This document shows positions 11,867 to 21,238 of a stretch of 64,000 nucleotides of DNA, piece by piece. Below the pieces are notes generated by a model that worked only from the letters and a program-made list of their open reading frames with translations, made no database searches and was not told the origin of the DNA. The position numbers and the translations under genes are program-made. Numbering within the stretch: position 1 is the stretch's first letter; every line of letters begins with the position of its first letter. This DNA is from Stygiolobus caldivivus (lineage in GTDB: Archaea > Thermoproteota > Thermoprotei_A > Sulfolobales > Sulfolobaceae), in the NCBI RefSeq assembly GCF_019704315.1, contig NZ_AP024597.1, positions 2,640,501 through 2,704,500 on the forward strand. The letters run 5' to 3'.

Positions 11867-13187
11867 AGAACATTGTGGTATAGTAGGAGTGTGGAGTAAA
11901 GACGATAAGGCTACTTTAGTCACTTACGAGGTGCTAAAACTTTTACAGCATAGGGGTCAAGAGTCTGCAGGCATCTCGTATTTAGATAGCGGAATTAAGA
12001 CCTTAAAGGGGATGGGGTTAGTAGAAGACGCTATAGACCCTATTTTCCTTAGAAATTCTAATCTATCCATTGGGCACGTTAGGTATTCCACTACTGGAAA
12101 GGGTACAATTGATGAGGCTCAACCCCTCAGTAATGGTAAAATCTCAATTGCGTTTAACGGTACTATTCCTAATTATTATAAGTTTGGGACTAGGACTGAT
12201 ACCGAATTTATTCTTAAAGTACTAAGTGAAAGCAATGATATAAAATCTGGAATTAGGAAACTCACCGATTTAGCTGACGGTGCATATTCAATAGTAATAC
12301 TAACCTCGGCAGGTGAACTGGTCGGCTTCAGGGACCCAAAAGGGTTTAGGCCTTTAGTCCTAGGTAAAATAGGTTCCAGTTATGTTATTGCATCGGAAGA
12401 CTCCGCCATAAGGCAACTGGGAGGAACAGTGGTTAGAGATATAAGACCCGGAGAGATGGTTTACATAGACAAAGAAGGAAATATTGAAAGTGAAATTGTC
12501 TCAACTAGTAGTGTTTCTTTCTGTTCGTTTGAATATATATACTTTGCAAGACCTGATTCTAAAATAGACGGAATTTCAGTTTATAATGCTAGAATTAGGT
12601 TAGGAGAGATCCTAGCCGAAAAGCATTACGTTGATGCGGATATAGTAGTCCCGATACCAGAGTCATCAATTCCCATAGCTATCGGCTATTCCAGAAAAGC
12701 TAGAACCCACCTAGAACTTGCCTTAGTAAGGAGTATGGTAGCTAAGAGGTCATTTATAATGCCAACTCAAGATAAAAGAGAGAGTGTACTAGAGGAAAAG
12801 TTCGGGGTAGTAAGTGAAGTTGTGCGGGGTAAAAGAATAGTATTAATAGATGACTCTATAGTTAGGGGTAATACTATGAAGCGGATAGTAAAACTGCTTA
12901 AAGATAATGGTGCATTACAAGTCCATGTCAGAGTGGGTTCCCCTAAAATACGTTACCCTTGTTATATGGGGATAGACTTTCCTACATCTAATGAACTCAT
13001 AGCTTATGGTAGAACTGAAAAGGAAATCGCGTTTGAAATAGGGGCTGACTCAGTTGAATACCTTACTATAGAGGAGATGATAGAGTCAATAGGCAGGAGG
13101 GACTTATGTCATGCATGTTTTTCTGGGGTATATCCCCTAAAATTTTCGTATAATATGTCCCAGTTAGAATCTATATTTAAGAGGTGA
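11859..13187 (+). CDS. purF: Amidophosphoribosyltransferase (active type)
   Basis: First committed enzyme of purine synthesis: PRPP plus glutamine to phosphoribosylamine. The Ntn nucleophile is C6 after a five-residue propeptide (MIKEH-CGIVG), so processing is expected. Glutamine-site residues are intact: LQHRGQESAG, GHVRYSTTG, AFNGTIPN, RTDTEF. The transferase half has the PRPP loop VLIDDSIVRGNT, and four cysteines matching the Bacillus-type 4Fe-4S cluster (CSFEYIYFARP, RYPCYMG and LCHAC) are present. GGTGAT lies five bases before ATG 11859. It overlaps purL and directly precedes a second PurF-like gene. Confidence 0.95.
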   Translation: MIKEHCGIVGVWSKDDKATLVTYEVLKLLQHRGQESAGISYLDSGIKTLKGMGLVEDAIDPIFLRNSNLSIGHVRYSTTGKGTIDEAQPLSNGKISIAFNGTIPNYYKFGTRTDTEFILKVLSESNDIKSGIRKLTDLADGAYSIVILTSAGELVGFRDPKGFRPLVLGKIGSSYVIASEDSAIRQLGGTVVRDIRPGEMVYIDKEGNIESEIVSTSSVSFCSFEYIYFARPDSKIDGISVYNARIRLGEILAEKHYVDADIVVPIPESSIPIAIGYSRKARTHLELALVRSMVAKRSFIMPTQDKRESVLEEKFGVVSEVVRGKRIVLIDDSIVRGNTMKRIVKLLKDNGALQVHVRVGSPKIRYPCYMGIDFPTSNELIAYGRTEKEIAFEIGADSVEYLTIEEMIESIGRRDLCHACFSGVYPLKFSYNMSQLESIFKR

Positions 13188-13192
13188 ACTTG

Positions 13193-14404
13193 ATGGGTGG
13201 AATACTAGGTATATACGCATTTGATAAGATATGGAATGTAAGCAAATTCCTATACTACGGTCTAATAGGATTACAACACAGAGGCTACTCCTATAGCGGT
13301 ATAACGGCTCTAAATGAAAAAGGGTTTTCTACAGTTCTAGATAATGTAGCGCCAGAGGATTTAGATATAAAGGGACTAGAGGGTTGGTCTGGCGTAGGAT
13401 ATAGCGGAACCAAAGGAGGTTACCCAATGGTCACGGATTACGGCGTTGCAGTCATAGATGGAGTATTGAGAGACCCAGAAAACCTCCTCAGAAGTATATA
13501 TAAAGATCCAGAGAGCGGATTGAGGGAAAGTAAAGGCGTTTTCTCATTAGTCTTCTTAACAAAGGACGGCAGGATGATAGGGTATAGGGATGAGAGTGGA
13601 ATAAAACCCCTCGAGATCGGTGGGTTCGGGTTTGACTTAGCGATACTGTCTTCAGAGACCTCAGGGATCTCTGTAATAGGTGGTGAGTTTAAGAGAGAGA
13701 TCGCGCCAGGTGAAATGGTCTATATAGACCAATACAGTGTCTCTTACGCTAAAATAAAGGAAGCTAAACCTCAGTATTGTTCCATAGACATTATTTATCA
13801 GAGCAGGATCGACAGTCACGTGTTCAATGCTGATATATACGATATCAGGGTAAAGATAGGTGAACAATTAGCTTCTGAGAGGAAGATAGAAGCTGATGTT
13901 GTCATCGGGGTACCGGATACAGCTATCCCATATGCGATCGGATATTCAAGGAAGACCGGGATACCTTTCGCATTAGGCTTTACAAGGACCGGGAGTCCTA
14001 TAAGGACGATGCTAGCATCAGACGAGTTTCTTAAGGTTATCGGCGTTCAACTTAAACTTAATCCAATAAAGGCTTCTGTAAAAGGAAAGAGGATCGTTTT
14101 AATAGACGACTCTATGGTCACCGGCAGGACATTAAAGAATACAATTTTCAGTTTAAGGTCTTTAGGGGCTAAGGAAGTCCACGTCCTGATAGGTAGTCCC
14201 AAGCTCGTGTCTTATTGCCCTTACGGTATGGAAGTGCCTGAAGAAAAAGACCTCATTGCTGCTAACCTGACGGATGAAGAGATATCAAAGGTTATCGGTG
14301 CGGACTCAATTTACTGGTTAAGCCTAGAAGGGCTATATAAAGTAATAGGTCATAGGAATTTATGCGTAGGGTGTATGACCAAATTTTACCCTAAGGAGGT
14401 GTAA
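13193..14404 (+). CDS. PurF paralogue with degenerate glutaminase domain
   Basis: A 403-residue full-length PurF homologue lying directly after purF. The glutaminase site is broken: the nucleophile cysteine position reads Gly (MGGILGIYAF), the RYSTTG block is GYSGTKG, and the FNG block is IDG. The transferase half is kept: PRPP loop VLIDDSMVTGRT (302-313) and cysteines C196, C342, C391 and C394, matching the Fe-S ligands of its neighbour. ATG 13193 is chosen because GAGGTGA (13181-13187) precedes it at normal distance; GTG 13184 lies within that site. A regulatory or ammonia-using partner of PurF is possible; function is unknown. Confidence 0.85.
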   Translation: MGGILGIYAFDKIWNVSKFLYYGLIGLQHRGYSYSGITALNEKGFSTVLDNVAPEDLDIKGLEGWSGVGYSGTKGGYPMVTDYGVAVIDGVLRDPENLLRSIYKDPESGLRESKGVFSLVFLTKDGRMIGYRDESGIKPLEIGGFGFDLAILSSETSGISVIGGEFKREIAPGEMVYIDQYSVSYAKIKEAKPQYCSIDIIYQSRIDSHVFNADIYDIRVKIGEQLASERKIEADVVIGVPDTAIPYAIGYSRKTGIPFALGFTRTGSPIRTMLASDEFLKVIGVQLKLNPIKASVKGKRIVLIDDSMVTGRTLKNTIFSLRSLGAKEVHVLIGSPKLVSYCPYGMEVPEEKDLIAANLTDEEISKVIGADSIYWLSLEGLYKVIGHRNLCVGCMTKFYPKEV

Positions 14405-14407
14405 AGT

Positions 14408-15844
14408 ATGGCTAAAGTCCTTCTTATAGGAGACGGTGCAAGGGAAAACGCATTAGCAGAAGCTCTAGGTAAGTCAAGTAAAGGTTATAAGGTATACGCA
14501 CTATCCACATATACTAACCCCGGCATAAAGGAAGTAGTAAATAACACCGGCGGTAAGTACTATCTCGGGAATATTTTATCGCCTGAGGAGGTAAGAAGAG
14601 TAATAAAGGATACCAGTCCCGATTTTGGTGTAGTAGGGCCAGAGGATCCTTTATTTGAAGGGATTGCCAACGTCTTCAGGGAAGAAGGAATTCCGGTAGT
14701 AGGGCCGGATAAGGAAGACGCAATGATAGAGAAATCTAAGGTATGGATGAGGCAATTAATGTGGAAATACGAAATTCCAGGCAGGCTTAGATTTAAAGCG
14801 TTTAATAACTTAGAAGAAGCCTCGAAATTTATTCTTGATTTTGGTGGCTCAATAGCTATAAAACCCTCGGAACAAGTAGGAGGTAAAGGCGTCAAAGTGG
14901 TCGCAGACCTTCAGGCTTATTTAAGCGAGGAAAAGAGAAACGCCTTAAGCAAAGGAGTAGACCGTATAGCGGGTTTAGTTAAGGACGATGTTAAACTTAT
15001 TATTGAAGAGAAAGTTGACGGTCCAGAATATACACTCCATGTATTAACAGATGGATACTCGTATCTTCCTTTACCTTTAGCCCAAGATTATAAAAACGCC
15101 TATGAGGACGGCATAGGTCCTGAAACTGGAGGTATGGGATCGATATCTGGCCCAAGTTGGTCACTCCCATTTATAAATGAAGAGGAGTATTCAAAGTCGC
15201 TAGACATAGTAAGGCTTACTGCTGAGGCTATTAAGAAAGAAACTGGAAAAGACTACATAGGTATTTTATCTGGGCAGATGATGTTAACGGGTTTATGGGG
15301 TCCTACAATTATAGAGTATTATTCTAGATTGGGAGACCCAGAGGCCTCTGCTATAATACCTCGGCTAGAAGGCGATTTTGGCGAAATACTTGAAATGGTC
15401 GCTACTAGACATTTGAGTAAGGCTAAGATAAATGTAACGGAAAAGCCCTCAATTGTAAGGGCTGTAGCACCCCTCGGCTACCCTTTAGACAAAAAGATGG
15501 CGAGTGGCCACAAGATCTCCTTAGATTTGCCTAAAATGAGGGAAATAGGTTGCAAAGTATATTTTGGCTCGGTAGCTATAGAAGGTATGTCTCTAGTGAC
15601 TAAAGGTTCGAGGGCATTAGAACTAGTGGTGATCGACGAGTTTAATAATGCTAGTAAAAGACTAGACCAATGTTTCTCAATGATCTCTTCCGATACTAAA
15701 CTAATCTACAGGCATGATATCGGTAATAGTATAGATACACAAGTGGAGAAAGCTGAAATTGTAAGATACACTTATAAAGCTAGAGAGAGGGCCGGAATAT
15801 TAGGCGTCTCTGCTGACTGGTCTCCAAATGGTGGTCTTTGGTGA
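14408..15844 (+). CDS. purD: Phosphoribosylamine-glycine ligase
   Basis: ATP-grasp enzyme making GAR from phosphoribosylamine and glycine. The N-terminal motif is VLLIGDGARENALAEAL; the core shows FGVVGPEDPLFEGI, KPSEQVGGKGVKVV and the metal-binding TGGMGSISGP and RLGDPEASAI. At 478 residues it is longer than bacterial PurD (about 430). GGAGGTG precedes ATG 14408. The C-terminal stop overlaps the purM start. Confidence 0.94.
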   Translation: MAKVLLIGDGARENALAEALGKSSKGYKVYALSTYTNPGIKEVVNNTGGKYYLGNILSPEEVRRVIKDTSPDFGVVGPEDPLFEGIANVFREEGIPVVGPDKEDAMIEKSKVWMRQLMWKYEIPGRLRFKAFNNLEEASKFILDFGGSIAIKPSEQVGGKGVKVVADLQAYLSEEKRNALSKGVDRIAGLVKDDVKLIIEEKVDGPEYTLHVLTDGYSYLPLPLAQDYKNAYEDGIGPETGGMGSISGPSWSLPFINEEEYSKSLDIVRLTAEAIKKETGKDYIGILSGQMMLTGLWGPTIIEYYSRLGDPEASAIIPRLEGDFGEILEMVATRHLSKAKINVTEKPSIVRAVAPLGYPLDKKMASGHKISLDLPKMREIGCKVYFGSVAIEGMSLVTKGSRALELVVIDEFNNASKRLDQCFSMISSDTKLIYRHDIGNSIDTQVEKAEIVRYTYKARERAGILGVSADWSPNGGLW

Positions 15845-16800
15845 GTGATTATACTAAAGCCGGTGTTGATTTAGATAAATTGAGGGGCTACCATTCATTT
15901 ATCTCGTCTTATCTTTCTTCATCAGAATTACCAATAAAGATAGGGCATTATGCCGGTGCAATAAAGGTCGGGGATAAGTATATTGTAATGCATGTAGATG
16001 GTGTAGGGACTAAGACTTTACTAGCGTTAAAAACGGGGATAATAGAACCTACCGGGATAGATTGTGTGGCTATGAATGTAAATGATATAGCGTGTGTAGG
16101 GGCTAGACCATTAGCCCTAGTTGATTACTTAGCACTAGAAAAACCTATGGACGACGTGGTCGAAAAGGTAATGAAAGGTTTAAAAAAAGGTTCAGATGAG
16201 TCCAATGTAGTGGTTGTTGGCGGTGAGACAGCTATAATGCCCGGGGTGATTAGCGGTTATGATTTATCATGTTCAGTAGTCGGGATAGCAGATAAATTAA
16301 AGACCGGAAATGATGTGAAGCCTGGTGATGTGGTATTGGGGCTGGCGAGTAATGGGATCCATTCTAATGGTTACTCGTTGGTTAGAAAGCTTATTGATGA
16401 AGGGAAAATCAATTTAGATAAGTGGGCAGAGGAACTTTTAAGGCCTACTCGTATTTACTCTAACTCGTTATTATCGGTTTTTGAAAAGATAAAAGCTGCT
16501 GCACATATTACCGGAGGTTCATTTTCAAAACTCAAGAGGATAACAGCTTATCGAATTAACATTAGATTGCCCGAGCCTCCCGATATTTTTAAACTTATAG
16601 AAAATAGCGGAGTTTCTCACAAAGAGATGCACAGAGTTTTTAATATGGGTATAGGTATGGTTCTGTTTGTGGATAAAGAAAAAGAGGACGAAGTTATAAA
16701 GATTTTAAGTAAAACTGAAAAAGTGTTTGAATTAGGAAGAGTAGAGGAAGGAGAAGGAATAATGATAACTACATATAAGAATCAAGTTCTTAATTTTTAA
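15841..16800 (+). CDS. purM: AIR synthetase
   Basis: Closes the imidazole ring of FGAM to give AIR. PurM/SelD-fold features seen: YHSFIS and HYAGAIKVGDKYIV at the N-terminus, VDGVGTKTLLA, CVAMNVNDIACVGARPLALVDYLA, GGETAIMPG and the C-terminal AHITGGSF and MGIGM. GTG 15841 is preferred to TTG 15838 because GGTGGT (15830-15835) is then five bases away, the spacing used elsewhere in the operon. It is the last purine gene; a T-rich stretch (TTAATTTTTAAAAAG) follows. Confidence 0.94.
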   Translation: MSDYTKAGVDLDKLRGYHSFISSYLSSSELPIKIGHYAGAIKVGDKYIVMHVDGVGTKTLLALKTGIIEPTGIDCVAMNVNDIACVGARPLALVDYLALEKPMDDVVEKVMKGLKKGSDESNVVVVGGETAIMPGVISGYDLSCSVVGIADKLKTGNDVKPGDVVLGLASNGIHSNGYSLVRKLIDEGKINLDKWAEELLRPTRIYSNSLLSVFEKIKAAAHITGGSFSKLKRITAYRINIRLPEPPDIFKLIENSGVSHKEMHRVFNMGIGMVLFVDKEKEDEVIKILSKTEKVFELGRVEEGEGIMITTYKNQVLNF

Positions 16801-16857
16801 AAAGTAACAGTAGTCCTTTTAAACTCTGGCGATAATAAAGGTGTCTAGTGACTATAT

Positions 16858-17304
16858 ATGAAACAGATGGATACAAAATCTTTAATTAATTATATAGCAT
16901 TAAAAATACTAGGAGGTAGCGACTACATAATAGATGCTCTAGAGAAATATTTAGTGAAAGGAGAAGGCCCTGCATCAGTAGCTTATGAGTATCAAATATC
17001 AAAACATCAGCTTAGGGGTTATGCACAGAGGATTATAGAGAAGAGTGGCAGTGAGTCAAGAGCAAAGAAGATTATTCCGATTATTAAAGAAATATCAAAG
17101 GACATTAAACCGATAGTCAAGAAGGGCGAAGACGAATTATATACGTGTACGATTTGTGATATTTCTGTTCCTAAAGAAGATGCGGAGGAACATGTTAGAA
17201 AATACCACAAGGACATACTTACAGCTACGATAAAAACTATGACAGAAAGGTTAGAAGAATACAAGAAAGATAAGAACGCTGTAATACTTACTTCAGTAAG
17301 TTAA
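16858..17304 (+). CDS. C2H2 zinc-finger protein with N-terminal helix-turn-helix-like region
   Basis: A 148-residue protein. Residues about 15-60 look like a helical DNA-binding region (VAYEYQISKHQLRGYAQRI). A single classical C2H2 finger follows: CTICDISVPKEDAEEHVRKYH, pattern C-x2-C-x11-H-x4-H, near residues 98-118. The C-terminal helix is strongly charged. A TATA-like CCTTTTAAAC lies about 35 bases upstream. It stands alone between the purine and arginine operons, so a regulatory role there is possible but not shown. Confidence 0.75.
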   Translation: MKQMDTKSLINYIALKILGGSDYIIDALEKYLVKGEGPASVAYEYQISKHQLRGYAQRIIEKSGSESRAKKIIPIIKEISKDIKPIVKKGEDELYTCTICDISVPKEDAEEHVRKYHKDILTATIKTMTERLEEYKKDKNAVILTSVS

Positions 17305-17391
17305 AAGTTTTTAATGAATTCAAACGCTTTTTATTAGATGTTTTTTAAAGGTTACTCTTTTAAGAGGGTAAGACTATTTTTTACTGAGAAT

Positions 17392-17532
17392 ATGAAAAAA
17401 GTTGTAAGTGTGAGACTTAGAGAAGATATTGTTTCAAAAATAGATAAGTATACAGAGGAACTAGGCTTAGACAGTCGAACCGACTTCTTAAGACAAGCCC
17501 TAGATTATTACGTCCATAGAAAGAAGGGCTAA
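17392..17532 (+). CDS. Small ribbon-helix-helix (CopG/MetJ-type) DNA-binding protein
   Basis: A 46-residue single-domain protein: strand KKVVSVRLREDIVSKI, helix A IDKYTEELG, turn, helix B SRTDFLRQALDYYV. This is the complete RHH fold, which binds DNA as a dimer through the strand. The preferred start is ATG 17392; the ATG at 17338 would add 18 residues (FFKGYSFKRVRLFF) outside the fold. It lies 90 bases upstream of argG and may regulate it, but no operator was recognised. Confidence 0.78.
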   Translation: MKKVVSVRLREDIVSKIDKYTEELGLDSRTDFLRQALDYYVHRKKG

Positions 17533-17588
17533 AGGACTGCCTTAACATTCCCTTCATAAAGAATTCGTTTTTCTGATGATAACCATAT

Positions 17589-17598
17589 CTTAAATACT
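17589..17598 (+). promoter_or_regulatory. TATA box of the argG-argX operon
   Basis: CTTAAATACT is centred about 29 bases before ATG 17622 and no ribosome binding site lies between, so a leaderless or nearly leaderless transcript is expected. Confidence 0.5.
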
Positions 17599-17621
17599 AA
17601 ATTTTCTTTGTAAAAACGGAA

Positions 17622-18797
17622 ATGAAAATAGTCCTTGCATATTCAGGCGGGCTAGACACGACAGTGGCCATAAGGTGGTTAAAGGAAACCTTTAACGCTA
17701 ACGTTATAACAGTCACCGTTGACGTAGGGCAAAAAGATAATTTTGATGATATAGAAAAGAGGGCATATATAGCTGGTGCCGAAAAACACTACACAATCGA
17801 TGCAAAAAAAGAGTTTGCAGAGAAGTTTATAGCATACGCGGTGAAAATGAACGCTCTGTATGAAGATGTATATCCATTAGCTACAGCGTTAGCAAGACCG
17901 TTAATAGCCCAAAAAGTAGTCGAAATAGCTAGAAAAGAAAACGCTGATACTATAGCCCACGGGTCTACATCAAAAGGTAATGATCAAGTCAGGTTCGACC
18001 TAGCTGTTAAAGCTCTATACCCGGAGGCTAGGATCATAGCACCTGCTAGGATATGGAAGATGACTAGAGAGACTGAACTAGAATACGCAAAACAGAAGGG
18101 CATACCGGTTAAGTCAGAAAGTAGTAAATACAGTATCGATGAGAACTTATGGGGGAGGAGCATAGAAGGGGATATAATATCCGATCCGTCAGTAGAAGTC
18201 CCGGAGGACGCTTTTGAATGGACTAAAAGGAAAAGCACTGAAAAAATTAAACTTACTGTTGAGTTCGAAAGAGGTGTCCCCGTAGCGATAAATAACGAAA
18301 AAATGGAATTAGTGAAATTGATCCAGGTGTTAAATGAAGTAGCTGGGTCTAGAGGATTCGGAAGGGTAGAACACCTCGAGAACAGAGTTGTAGGGTTTAA
18401 ATCCAGAGAAGTGTATGAAGCACCTGCAGCACTAGTCCTAATATATTCCCATAAAGATCTTGAAAAATCTACATATTCTCCGTTAGAACTTAGGTTCAAA
18501 AAGATAATTGACGCTCAGTGGTCTGACCTTGTTTATGAAGGTCTCTGGTATGAACCACTAAGGGAAACTCTTGAGTTAGCTGGAGATAACTTAAACAAAT
18601 GGGTTTCAGGAGAGGTTCAGGTAGAAATAGAAGGTAGCGGAATGAGGATACTAGGTAGGAAACCCAAATATTCACCTTTCTCTGATAAAATTGCCAGTTA
18701 TAACAAAGGCTGGTATCCTACGGATGAGATGGCGAAGGGGTTCATAGAGATATTCGGCATGCATTCGCTCCTAACTAGAGAGGTAAGAAGTGAGTGA
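17622..18797 (+). CDS. argG: Argininosuccinate synthase
   Basis: Condenses citrulline and aspartate with ATP. The pyrophosphatase-type ATP loop is LAYSGGLDTTVAI at the N-terminus, with HGSTSKGNDQVRFDLA near 108, SSKYSIDENLWGRSIEGD near 166, and EAPAALVLIYSH near 265. Length 391 is normal. First gene of the operon argG-argH-carA-carB-argX; its stop overlaps the GTG start of argH. Confidence 0.95.
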   Translation: MKIVLAYSGGLDTTVAIRWLKETFNANVITVTVDVGQKDNFDDIEKRAYIAGAEKHYTIDAKKEFAEKFIAYAVKMNALYEDVYPLATALARPLIAQKVVEIARKENADTIAHGSTSKGNDQVRFDLAVKALYPEARIIAPARIWKMTRETELEYAKQKGIPVKSESSKYSIDENLWGRSIEGDIISDPSVEVPEDAFEWTKRKSTEKIKLTVEFERGVPVAINNEKMELVKLIQVLNEVAGSRGFGRVEHLENRVVGFKSREVYEAPAALVLIYSHKDLEKSTYSPLELRFKKIIDAQWSDLVYEGLWYEPLRETLELAGDNLNKWVSGEVQVEIEGSGMRILGRKPKYSPFSDKIASYNKGWYPTDEMAKGFIEIFGMHSLLTREVRSE

Positions 18798-20136
18798 TAT
18801 GTTATATCGTAAATGGGGATCAGAGAAAGATTACGTAGTAACTTACACTTCCTCTAACGAGAGTGACAGAGAGATATTTGAGGAAGTAAAAACGGTAATG
18901 AAGGCCCATGTAATTGAACTTTACCTATCTGGTTATATAAAAAAGGATGTGGCAAAGAAAATATTACAGGCAATAAATTCTTTTAGAGAGTACGTCGGGG
19001 ACTATGAAGATGTCCATGAGGCACTTGAAGACTATATTATAAAGATGGTAGGTGAAGAAGGTGGATGGGTAGGCTTAGGTAGGAGTAGGAATGATCATGT
19101 CTCTACAGCTCTGAGGTTAAAAATGAGAGATGCGTTAGTGGACGTATTTGAGGCACTATATAATTTACGTTCCTCTTTATTGTCCAGAGCTGAAAAAAGC
19201 ACAGATATACTCCTTCCCGTTTATACTCATTTCCAGCCTGCGCAACCTTCGTCCCTTGCCCATTACTTACTTTACGTAGATGAAGAATTGGACTCCGTCT
19301 GGGACCAGCTTTTCACGTCGTTAAAACTCGTGAATAGAAGCCCTTTAGGGAGCGGGGCGATCGTAGGTACTAATGTAAAACTCGATAGGAAAAGGGAAGC
19401 TGAATTATTAGGATTTGAAGGAGTAGTTTATAACACGATTTCAGCGACAGCGTCGAGGTTAGACTTGATTTCTGCAATCTCTTCATTAACTCTTATGATG
19501 TTAGTGTTCAGTAGGTTGTCTGAAGACCTTGTGCTCTTATCATCTTCCTTTATAGGTATTATAAGGCTTCCTGACACCCACGTAAGTACCAGCAGTCTAA
19601 TGCCCCAAAAGAGGAATGCAGTTACTATGGAGGTCTTGAGGACTAAGGTAGGTGAATGTTTAGGTCATCTTATGTCTTTGATGACTATTTATAAAGCTTT
19701 ACCATCAGGTTATAATTTGGACTTACAAGAACTTAACAAGCATTATTGGGAATGTGTAAAACATGTGATCCCGACTATTTATGTGGTAAAGGACGTATTA
19801 GAAAAAATGGAAGTTATAGGCAAGTTTGATGATAAAAGTATAACGGCAACTGACGTAGCTGAGGACTTAGCTCTTACCGGAATACCCTATAGAAAAGCTT
19901 ATATGGAGGTTGCTAACAAGATTAAAGCGGGCACTTTTCAGTCAGAAATTTCATTTAAAACTTCTATAGAAAAAAAGGCAGTAATAGGCTCTCCAAACCC
20001 GGAACTAATTAAAGACGAGATAAGCTTTAAGAAAGACAAACTAGAAAGAAAATGGAATATATTTAAAGAATATAAATCACAATTTATAGATAAAATTTCG
20101 GAACTTAAGGTGATAGAAGATGGAATCCTACAGTGA
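18790..20136 (+). CDS. argH: Argininosuccinate lyase
   Basis: Splits argininosuccinate into arginine and fumarate; member of the fumarase/aspartase superfamily. The family signature is TSSLMPQKRNAVTMEVLR (near residue 275), with VGLGRSRNDHVSTALRL near 95 and THFQPAQPSSLAHY near 150. GTG 18790 has GAGGTA several bases upstream; an ATG three codons later is an alternative. It overlaps carA by 17 bases. Confidence 0.94.
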   Translation: MSDMLYRKWGSEKDYVVTYTSSNESDREIFEEVKTVMKAHVIELYLSGYIKKDVAKKILQAINSFREYVGDYEDVHEALEDYIIKMVGEEGGWVGLGRSRNDHVSTALRLKMRDALVDVFEALYNLRSSLLSRAEKSTDILLPVYTHFQPAQPSSLAHYLLYVDEELDSVWDQLFTSLKLVNRSPLGSGAIVGTNVKLDRKREAELLGFEGVVYNTISATASRLDLISAISSLTLMMLVFSRLSEDLVLLSSSFIGIIRLPDTHVSTSSLMPQKRNAVTMEVLRTKVGECLGHLMSLMTIYKALPSGYNLDLQELNKHYWECVKHVIPTIYVVKDVLEKMEVIGKFDDKSITATDVAEDLALTGIPYRKAYMEVANKIKAGTFQSEISFKTSIEKKAVIGSPNPELIKDEISFKKDKLERKWNIFKEYKSQFIDKISELKVIEDGILQ

Positions 20137-21238
20137 AAGTACAGGCTTTCTATACCTAGAAGACGGGACGATAATTAGAGGAAGTGGGTTTGGGGCTAAG
20201 GGTATTAGAGCAGGAGAAATCGTGTTTACTACTGCAATGAACGGGTACCCAGATAGCCTGACCGATCCTTCTTACAGAGGCCAGATATTAGTTTTTACAC
20301 ATCCTCTTATAGGAAATTACGGTATTCCTGAGAAAAATACGGTAAACGGGATATTAACTAACTTTGAATCAGAAGTGATCCAGGTAGAGGGGGTAGTAGT
20401 AGCTGAACACACTGAACCATTTAAGTGGAATTCATCAATGACATTGGACACATGGTTAAAAAAGGAGGGGATACCGGGACTACAAGGAGTAGACACCAGA
20501 GCAATAGTGAAAAAAGTAAGGTCTTATGGAGTTATGATGGGAGTAATATCGTCTGGCATAGATTTTGGTGACATTGATGTGAAAAAATATTTAGAGAAAA
20601 GATATGATGAAATCGATTTTACACAATATACTTCTCCTAAAGCCCCAATTATACACCAAGGTAAATCAGAGGAAACAGTAGTCTTAGTGGATTGTGGTGT
20701 TAAACACGGTATATTATATCAACTATATCAGAGGGGTTTTACTATAGTCAGAGTACCGTGCTCTTATTCTGTTAATAAGATAATTGACTTTGACCCCAAG
20801 GGGATAGTGTTCGGGAACGGTCCGGGTAATCCAAACCTACTTGTAGGTTTATCTCAGAACTTCCGAGAAATAGTTGAATATAAACTCCCTATCTTGGGTA
20901 TATGCTTAGGTCACCAGATCGCTACGATAGCATTGGGCGGTAAGGTGAAAAAGATGAAATTCGGACACAGAGCAGTAAATAAACCTGTTATTGACACTAC
21001 TGACAATAAGTGTTATATCACCACCCATAACCACGGTTATGGTATTCTATCTAAAGAAGACCTACCACCTAACACTAAGATGTGGTTTTACAACCCGGAT
21101 GACGGGACAGTAGAAGGGTGGGTTCACGAAAAACTGCCTATAATAACTACGCAGTTCCACCCTGAGGCAAGGCCAGGACCTTGGGACGTAACATGGGTTT
21201 TTGATAAATTTAAGAAGATGGTGGTTAAAAATGCGTGA
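20120..21238 (+). CDS. carA: Carbamoyl-phosphate synthase small subunit
   Basis: Glutaminase subunit supplying ammonia to CarB. The N-terminal domain has [20 protein letters not shown], and the class I amidotransferase domain has the nucleophile in LGICLGHQI and the His-Glu pair in FHPEARPGP. Length 372 is normal. It starts inside argH and its stop overlaps the true carB start, so the subunits are translationally coupled. Confidence 0.95.
   Translation: MESYSESTGFLYLEDGTIIRGSGFGAKGIRAGEIVFTTAMNGYPDSLTDPSYRGQILVFTHPLIGNYGIPEKNTVNGILTNFESEVIQVEGVVVAEHTEPFKWNSSMTLDTWLKKEGIPGLQGVDTRAIVKKVRSYGVMMGVISSGIDFGDIDVKKYLEKRYDEIDFTQYTSPKAPIIHQGKSEETVVLVDCGVKHGILYQLYQRGFTIVRVPCSYSVNKIIDFDPKGIVFGNGPGNPNLLVGLSQNFREIVEYKLPILGICLGHQIATIALGGKVKKMKFGHRAVNKPVIDTTDNKCYITTHNHGYGILSKEDLPPNTKMWFYNPDDGTVEGWVHEKLPIITTQFHPEARPGPWDVTWVFDKFKKMVVKNA

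Noticed and set aside
13184-13192. GTG 13184 as start of the PurF paralogue
   Set aside because: It lies inside GAGGTGA, which serves as ribosome binding site for ATG 13193.
17568-17580. TGATGAT before argG as box C of another sRNA
   Set aside because: No CTGA box follows at guide distance.
21201-21230. ATG 21201 as start of carB
   Set aside because: Encodes ten residues out of the end of carA; GGTGGT with normal spacing marks ATG 21231.
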